Shown here in pieces: positions 57,337 through 64,000 of a stretch of DNA of 64,000 nucleotides (position 1 is the stretch's first letter; every line of letters begins with the position of its first letter). A program made the position numbers and the translations under genes. The notes under the pieces were generated by a model. The model was given only the letters and a program-made list of their open reading frames with translations. It was not told the origin of the DNA and searched no databases. Source of the DNA: Muricea muricata (taxonomy: Eukaryota > Cnidaria > Anthozoa > Malacalcyonacea > Plexauridae); assembly GCA_963855995.1 (NCBI GenBank), contig OY979718.1:38253059-38317058 (forward strand). The letters run 5' to 3'.

Positions 57337-60300
57337 TCAAGATTTGTTCTTCCAGTACAAAACTAGAAATGTTTTTCTGTACTTTTGTAAGCGTAGAAAA
57401 TATAAAAATGGGTTTATTGCATTGTTTAGCAAGTGGAATATATCTAAAGTAACAAAAAGAAATTCCATTCCAATTGAATGTTCAAGTGTTAGCATTATGT
57501 ACATGGCAAAATTGGCTGTCATGATTGGGATAAGGCCAAGTACCATAAAAAAGATTACAATCAAAATTGTATTCAAGAAGTTGTTTTGATTTTTTAAACG
57601 GACTTTACTAGTGTACCGACCAACTTCAGAGGTTATGTTATCAATGTTCTGTCGTAGTCGTCGTATTGACTGAATTGCAAGAAAATAAATTGTACACTCT
57701 AAAAAAAGGTGTGTTAATTTAACACACCTTTTTGTCCAAATTTTAACACACCTTAAGGTGGGTTTTAAAACACGCCTTAAGGTGTGTTTAACACACCCTA
57801 AGTTGGGTTTTACAACACACCTTAAGGTGTGTTTAACACACGTTAAGGAGTGTTAAACACACCTTTAGGTGTGTTACAAAACGCGCCTTAAGGTGTGTTT
57901 TCTGCCTGTCCAAATTTTAACACACCTTAAGGTGGGTTTTGTATAAAGGTGTGTTTTCTAGCACACCTTGGTGCGTTTTCTAACACACCTCGGTGTGTTT
58001 TCTAGCACACCATGGTGCGTTTTCAAACACACCTTGGTGGGTTTTGTTACACACCTAGAAAGTGCTTTATATCACACCTTCACAGAAGGTGTGTAATATA
58101 ACACACCAATAGACATGCTTTTTTACACACCTTTTGAAAAGCACATGATTCAGTTTTACCTGAAGCAAACACACTATATATAGTTATATGAGTACAGATA
58201 CATGAACTTGTTGAGAATGTATTATCTTTTAACTGATAAATTCATAAATGACACTTTTAATTTCCATTGTATCAGACTAATAACACAAGTTACAGAATAT
58301 ACACAGCACATGCAGTTAGGGAATATATAATAATCACTCAGTCATCAACCTCACTGCAGTTCAAAACAATTTTATTAAAAATAAACAGCACCACAATCAT
58401 GCTGTGAGGGTAGGACTTGGCAAAGACATATAATACTGAGATCATATCTATCAGAGTACTGACAAGGCCAGTTTTCATACAGTTAGATGCATCTGAGTTT
58501 AAGTTTATTTTCTAACAAAAAAGTAATTGGTTAAAACAGCCAAGGAATAAATGGTCCACAAAGTAAATTTTTTTGTTGCTGTTGCTCTAAATAGTTGTTT
58601 TTGGCTGTTTTAACCAACAAATTTATGAATAATTCAACCAATTAGTTTTCTGGTTGTGTCACAGACATGTACATCAACCATTCAATGGTCTTGGGTACAG
58701 TTAGTATGTTTATTACATATGTCAATAGGTAATCACTACATAATTACTAATTAGTGCAGAGTTCAAAATTTTCATTGCCACACATTTTCAAATAACATGT
58801 TCGAATGCTCTTAAACTGCTTACTGGAGTTACTGGTCTGGAATCCCATATTTTCCAAGGCTGAACCATCAATCAAAATATCTTGCATCTAATTGTTGAAG
58901 CCTTGCAGCACTTGATTCAACTCTTTTAAACCAAGCCTTGTATCATTTGCTTTGACTTCGCATGCAAGTTTACCCAAAGCTGTTTCCAGGCAGTTATATG
59001 CATGCAATTCAAATTTTGTAGGTCTATAATAAGATAAGTCATAGATTAGGATAAGTATTATATCTTACATAACAAGGTATAACTTAGGCATTCAATTCAA
59101 TAATACTGTACATGAGGTTATCATAAATCACCCTTCCATGCAAAATATTCTATTATTTGATTTGACAAAAAAACAATGCATTAAAGAAGTATCAGCACTC
59201 TTGCTAGTACATTTATCAGAAATGAATAATAAAATAGCAAAGTTTATAATTTTACATTTAATTCAACAGATTTACTAGTAGCACTTTTTCATTGATGAAT
59301 GGAATTGTTTGGTGTCAAGCAAATTGACATTATAAAATCAAGTACTGTGTAATGTAAGACACTAAGTGTGGAAAAAACATTATGACATAAAGGTTTACTG
59401 TTCAACACAAGATGCTCTGCCTCTGAAAGAGCAGTGAGGCTAATTCATGGTAAATTAGGGCAAATTGATATGTAATTTTAGACATTTGCACCTTCCCCCC
59501 TAAAACTGATTTAATTTCCTTTACCAACATTTCAATGTCACACAATATTCTATCATTATCATGAATTAAACACTATTTCTTTCCTCCCAGTTATACAGCA
59601 AGTTTGATCAGAGGGGCAGGAAGTCTTTATTTGAACAACACAAATCTAAGCAGTATGGTGTCAAACATGTTCAGTGTTAAGGGTTCTTCAGTACCGGTAA
59701 TAGGATGTTGACAGTAGGCCAATTAGTATCTTTGACTTTACACATCACAGTGCTTACAAGCATTTATGCTCGTAATAATAGGTGATATAAGGTTAAGGAT
59801 GTAATTCTAATATTTTGTTGAGAAGCATTCCAATAGTTGGCCACATTAAAGCCAAGTCATCATTGCAACCAAAATATTTTACTGCCATTCAAAACTATAA
59901 ACCCAGAGTAGACTTTTACATGACTATTAATGTAGTTTCAACTGGATAGCCAAAAACTTTTTTACTGAAGCATATTAATGCAGCATAACAAATCTTACAA
60001 TGATGAATGAAACAGTTTGAGCACTAACGAAATTGTTTGAACTATGAAAGCTTTAAGTACTTAAGTAAATAAATGTTAAAAACTCAACAATGTAGAAAGT
60101 GGTTAAAGGCCATTAAATTTCCCTGCTTAGATGATCAGTCACCATTAAGTCAGGCTTCAAGCCTTTATATATGACCACATCATATGATCATAACATGACC
60201 CCATCAGGCAATCAAGGCAAGAGACACTATTAAAACCTTGCCAGTCCAAAAAAACAGGTTAACAGAATTGAGCTAAATGCTATGCATCCAGGAAAATAAA

Positions 60301-61912
60301 GAAAATGAATTTAAATCTATTTATTTCCAAATACTATCGCGCGAAATTCAAATTTTAAATGCAACACGATTCTATTAAAATTATAAACGATGGGAGGAAG
60401 TAAACATTACACGTTAAATTTGCTTTATCCATACAAAAATCAAAACAATGTGCTTACCTGACTTTTACACCTTCCTTTGTGATGTATTGGGAGTTATTTC
60501 TTTGACAATATTGGTTAAAATACTGTTTCTTTTGCTATAAACATCACCATTTATAATACAACGTGCAAAAATATGGAGTCAAGTGTGAAGATTCCCGGTG
60601 AGCTTTGCGCGCGTAGTACTACCACTGATCTCTAAAAACAACTGGATAAAATCCTACTTGCCCGCGGAACGAAAAATGAAATAGTTTACATTTTTATCGA
60701 GTACGGAAAAAATAAATGCATAACATTCTTATCTAACTGCTACTGGAAAACCGGGCGGCATAGATTTGATGTGTTGTGAGAGATTTAATCATATTTTGGC
60801 TAATATTTTTAACACATCCAGATTTGAATATCTAAGAATAAGCTCGATATTCTGAGTCGCCATGATAGGACGATAAACTGAAGTTAACACCATGTTAATA
60901 TGATGATGACAAATTATATATCATTTATATTTACCATATGAAATTCTTCATACTTTTGCTTCGTAACATACCAAAAACAAGGTGTGCTTTCTAACACACC
61001 TAGCTGTGTTTCTCAAACTTGTGCATGGTGTGTTCCAAAACACACCATGGTGTGTTTTCATCAAAAAGGTGTGTTTCCTAACACAGCTTGTATTTTTCAA
61101 AGGTGTGTAATAAAAGGTGTGTAAAAATAGGGTGTGTTTTTGTACACATCTTGGTGCGTTTTCTTACACATACTGATGTGTTTTCCAGCACACTTTGGTG
61201 TGTTTTCCAACACACCATGGTGTGTTTTCTGATTATAAGTAAAAGGTGTGTTAAAATTACACACCTTTGTGTGCTTTTGTGCACACCTTGGTGTGTGCTA
61301 AAACACACCTTGGTGTGTTATTAAACACACCTGTTTTTAGAGTGTAATAGTTCCGCAAAAGAGCAATGTAGTAAGGCACGATTGAACAATATAATAAGTC
61401 ATTCCGACGTTGAAAGTTCCCAAAACGATGATTGTTCCAGTATAACCGAAAATCACAAGCCATATAACGACGACCCAATAATAACATAAGCGACGAGTTA
61501 GATAAACATTGTGCCACAAAGGTCGACAGACAGCCAGGTATCTCTCCACAGCTATAACAAACACAGATGGAAAGGGGGCGAAAAACACACACTCGTAGAC
61601 ATAGAATAATATCTTGCCCATTGGGTTTGGAATACCAAGCAACCCTCTAAAATTTGTCAGTGATAGAAGTAATTCACAGGCGTTTATACAGTTAGTAAGC
61701 AGATCGGAAACTGCTAAGTTGAAAATGAAGATGGTCGTTGGAGTACGAAAGCATCGCAGTGGATCCCTGTGTATCACAAACAAAACAAGACCGTTCATTA
61801 CCATGCCACACAATATTATAACGGAAAACACAACATAATTCCATGTTGTGAGTTTACTGAAAAAATATGTTATATTTTCTACTTCATGCGTTCCTGACCA
61901 GGATCCATTCAT
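57337..61912 (-). CDS. Class A (rhodopsin-family) GPCR gene interrupted by a transposon
   Basis: The first part (61912-61345) encodes MNGSWSGTHEVENIT with a glycosylation site. TM1 has GMVMNGLVLF and TM2 has FNLAVSDLLTN. TM3 ends VIAVERYLAVCRPL (ERY in place of DRY). TM4 has WVVVIWLVIFGYTG, and TM5 stops at LLFCGTIT. After the 3,650-bp insert, the second part (57692-57337) gives an intracellular loop, TM6 (ILIVIFFMVLGLIPIM) and TM7 with NNAINPFLYF (NPxxY), then a short tail. Removing the insert and one TA gives 924 nt, 307 codons plus stop, all in one frame, so this is a one-exon receptor gene. With the insert the frame stops about three codons later. The ligand cannot be told. Intronless orphan receptors of this sort are abundant in cnidarians. 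Confidence 0.85.
57695..58135. repeat. Left subterminal GGTGTGTT / AACACACC array
   Basis: Dozens of alternating direct and inverted octamers in units of about 22-35 bp with varied spacers. Confidence 0.85.
60978..61344. repeat. Right subterminal GGTGTGTT / AACACACC array
   Basis: Same motifs as the left array, including CACACCATGGTGTGTTTT and CACACCTTGGTGTGTT palindromes. Confidence 0.85.
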
Positions 61913-62055
61913 CTTTAACTTGCCTATAACCTTTCTACACTAGGATGTAATCAGTATAGAGTTATGATTTTGTCATTAAATTTTGGTTTATGTTCCGAAG
62001 ATTAATTCTAAATTCATCAATATTTATTACATGCAAGAAAAACAACGACACGATA

Positions 62056-62170
<115 letters not shown>

Positions 62171-62179
62171 TCCTATTAT

Positions 62180-63500
62180 AACCGCTCTTGATTTTAGTTA
62201 ATATATATAGGATTTAACGACACTGGCTACGCCTCCGCTAAGTTAAAAAACGCTACACTTGATATTAAAAGTAGTTCATGACAGTTCAATATCAATATAT
62301 TAGTAAATATAAAAAATGCATGTATGATTAGGCCTTTGATAAAAATAATAAACAAGCGTGCAATGTAAGTAACGTCATTTTCAATATCGTCAAAAAGCTC
62401 ATGCATTAGTAACTTGTTCATATTACCATGGTCCGTATATTGCAGTAATTAAAAACTGAAAACAGTGGGCAGTAAATGTAAACATTAGGTGGAAAATTTA
62501 TCAAATGAATATTAGATAATAGTGAAAGACCAGTATAGACCATGTATAGAGTGTGGAGTATTGAAATTCGAGTTCTGTTGATGACATCAAACCTTAGATT
62601 CTTATCATTCTTAGATTGTCATTTCTTAGATTGAAGTATTCTTCAAGTGATTTATTCTTTCGTTTCATTTCGATAAGATGCGGTTTTCTTTGATCTTTCT
62701 ATTTTCAGTAATATCCTTTGCAAGGTAAAATGTTAGGGTGATCAATTATTAGAATTTTTTAATTAAGGAATTTTGGAAAGAAATTGTGCATTCTATGAGG
62801 ATATGATCGGTAACACGAGGATATAATTTGTAAATGAATATAGTTGCAATGGAAACAAAGTGTTGTACTTTTTTCTTTCAAAGAGGAAATCGATCGTAAT
62901 TCCATGTTCGCAATGTTTGAGAGAAGAATGAATGAAGCATACATGTTCATATACACATCTAGCAGCTTCTAGTATATAAGTGCTAACGCAAATGCCCGAT
63001 TATATTAAAATACAAAATATACGAAAAAAATATTCCTGTCGATTTTAACAACAATGCCCAATCTCTTTTATTGACCAGTAGACTTTGTCAGCTGCAAATT
63101 AACCCATTTCAGATCGTGTGATCTAAAATTCTTTACTTTTATAAGCCATTCAAGAATCGTGCGATCTGATGTACATAGAAAGGTGACAGTTTTCACTAGG
63201 TTCCTGCTTGGCAATAAGACCATAGTCCCAATTGCGTTTTAAACAAGAAACCAGTAAATAGAATTCTTTTGTTCCGCGACATCAATGCGGCTGCCGTGAC
63301 GTCACATCAAAGCAAACACTGATGTCAATATTTCTTCAATTTCTGTTCATTTCATACCGTACAGATTTACGACGGAAAGTCGTGATGGAAAAACCTTCCT
63401 GCTCTATTTGTCTCCCTGCTCTCACGCAATATATTACTTTCCTAATTTACATGAAACGCAATTAACATTAGTTTTTTGCTAACACCCTGGATTATTTATA
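62180..63500. other. Intergenic, no gene recognised
   Basis: AT-rich DNA upstream of the minus-strand GPCR gene. Promoter elements could be here, but none can be pointed to. Confidence 0.45.
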
Positions 63501-63517
63501 ATCTTCCTGTTTTGCAG

Positions 63518-63609
63518 CGTACATTTAGTGATAAGCCACGTATTGTTGAGGCAGGCGCATATACAAAAGCATCTCCAAGCAAGGAGAAGAAGTACCATCG
63601 TCGTGTAAG
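63518..63609 (+). CDS. Possible internal exon of an unidentified gene
   Basis: A 92-nt open stretch is preceded by TTCCTGTTTTGCAG and followed by GTACGT after AG, both good splice signals. It reads RTFSDKPRIVEAGAYTKASP, then a basic SKEKKYHRRVR. Coding-like composition contrasts with the AT-rich surroundings. I do not recognise the protein, and neighbouring exons in the window were not found. Confidence 0.4.
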
Positions 63610-63611
63610 GT

Positions 63612-64000
63612 ACGTCGCTCTTTTTTGTTTCAATAGTGGAAAATTGTATGGATTTTGTTGGAAGAAGATTTTTATTGATATAATATTTGGATTTCAATGG
63701 AAATTGCTTGGCAAATCAATGGATTCTGGCTAAATCCATTCCATTATAAATAGCTCAAATCCATATTTTTGAAGACATTTCCATTCCATGAGTTTTCGCT
63801 TTTTTCCAGTGATAAGGTTGCATGTACGTTAAACAGGGTTTGTGCGTGTAAATAAGAGTAAAATTCAGGGACGTTTCAAGGCCAATGTATCAGGAAATTC
63901 AAGGACGAAATTGAGTTGTTCAACAGTGCTCTACGTAAATGATTTTCAAACTGATTTAGAAGTCATGAGCCACCGTAATCTTTATTGTCAAAATATGTCC
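63612..64000. other. No further feature seen to the window end
   Basis: Possible intron sequence after the candidate exon at 63518-63609. It includes two related GGATTTCAATGGAAAT / GGATTCTGGCTAAATCCA hairpin-like blocks. Confidence 0.35.

Larger units (their letters stand above)
57695..61344. mobile_element. 3,650-bp non-autonomous TA-flanked DNA transposon
   Basis: Ends CACTCTAAAAAAAGGTGTGT and its mirror are flanked by TA (57693-57694 and 61345-61346). About 440 bp at the left end and 365 bp at the right are arrays of AACACACC / GGTGTGTT in both orientations, often palindromic (AACACACCTTAAGGTGTGTT). The 2.8-kb middle shows no protein. Frames in the arrays (repeated CVF and HT runs) are artefacts. 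The TA target suggests a Tc1/mariner-type mobiliser, but that is inference. Confidence 0.85.

Noticed and set aside
61078..61324. Frames on both strands with repeated CVF and HT segments
   Set aside because: They follow from the GGTGTGTT array of the transposon end and have no independent support.
57695..61344. The insert in the GPCR gene as a natural intron
   Set aside because: The element ends do contain an AG/GTGTGT donor-like and a T-rich AG acceptor-like sequence. Splicing there would leave an in-frame TAA from the CACTCTAAAAA tip in the mRNA, and the TA duplication with inverted repeats shows a transposon.

Overview
The window is animal nuclear DNA: AT-rich, intron-containing, without operons, and dominated by transposable elements. 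Host genes are few and lie on the minus strand. The mix of Tc1/mariner, hAT-like, BEL/Pao, Ty3/gypsy, CR1/L2-like LINE and Penelope-like elements, an IS3EU-type DNA transposon, abundant palindromic MITEs and orphan class A GPCRs best suits an invertebrate, most likely a cnidarian. The species is inferred from content only and cannot be fixed from this sequence.

Layout. 1-6.5 kb: intergenic repeats, an ancient BEL/Pao relic in two opposed pieces, MITEs, and three tRNA-derived SINE heads. 6.5-8.6 kb: four exons of a minus-strand single-pass membrane protein with an ephrin-like ectodomain. 11-18.1 kb: a nearly full-length but decayed BEL/Pao element (LTRs, 5-bp target duplication) with a fold-back Tc1/mariner derivative in its 3' untranslated region. 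18.5-30.7 kb: a second BEL/Pao element (minus strand) split by a LINE, which is split by a second LINE, which is split by an internally deleted Ty3/gypsy element, so four insertion events are nested. 30.8-33.3 kb: two Penelope-like copies in inverted orientation, one interrupted by a TTAA-flanked palindromic MITE.

34.3-47.1 kb is the most remarkable unit. It is a 12.8-kb DNA transposon with terminal inverted repeats of about 250-280 bp, TAC...GTA ends and a perfect 6-bp target duplication (CATTCT). It carries two convergent genes: an intron-containing E3 ubiquitin-ligase gene (SAM-like, ubiquitin/UBX-like and HECT domains) on plus, and a DDE integrase-type transposase on minus. Ends, duplication length and integrase fit the IS3EU superfamily. 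The ligase looks like cargo or an accessory factor. A hAT-like element and several MITEs have jumped into it.

47.1-57 kb: palindromic repeats and two truncated LINEs. 57.3-61.9 kb: a one-exon rhodopsin-family GPCR gene cut in the loop after transmembrane segment 5 by a 3,650-bp non-coding TA-flanked transposon with GGTGTGTT-rich ends. Removing the insert with one TA leaves a single 307-codon frame. 62-64 kb: a TA microsatellite and one possible exon of an unidentified gene.

All coordinates and splice sites were read by eye. Domain calls come from motif recognition, not from a database search.
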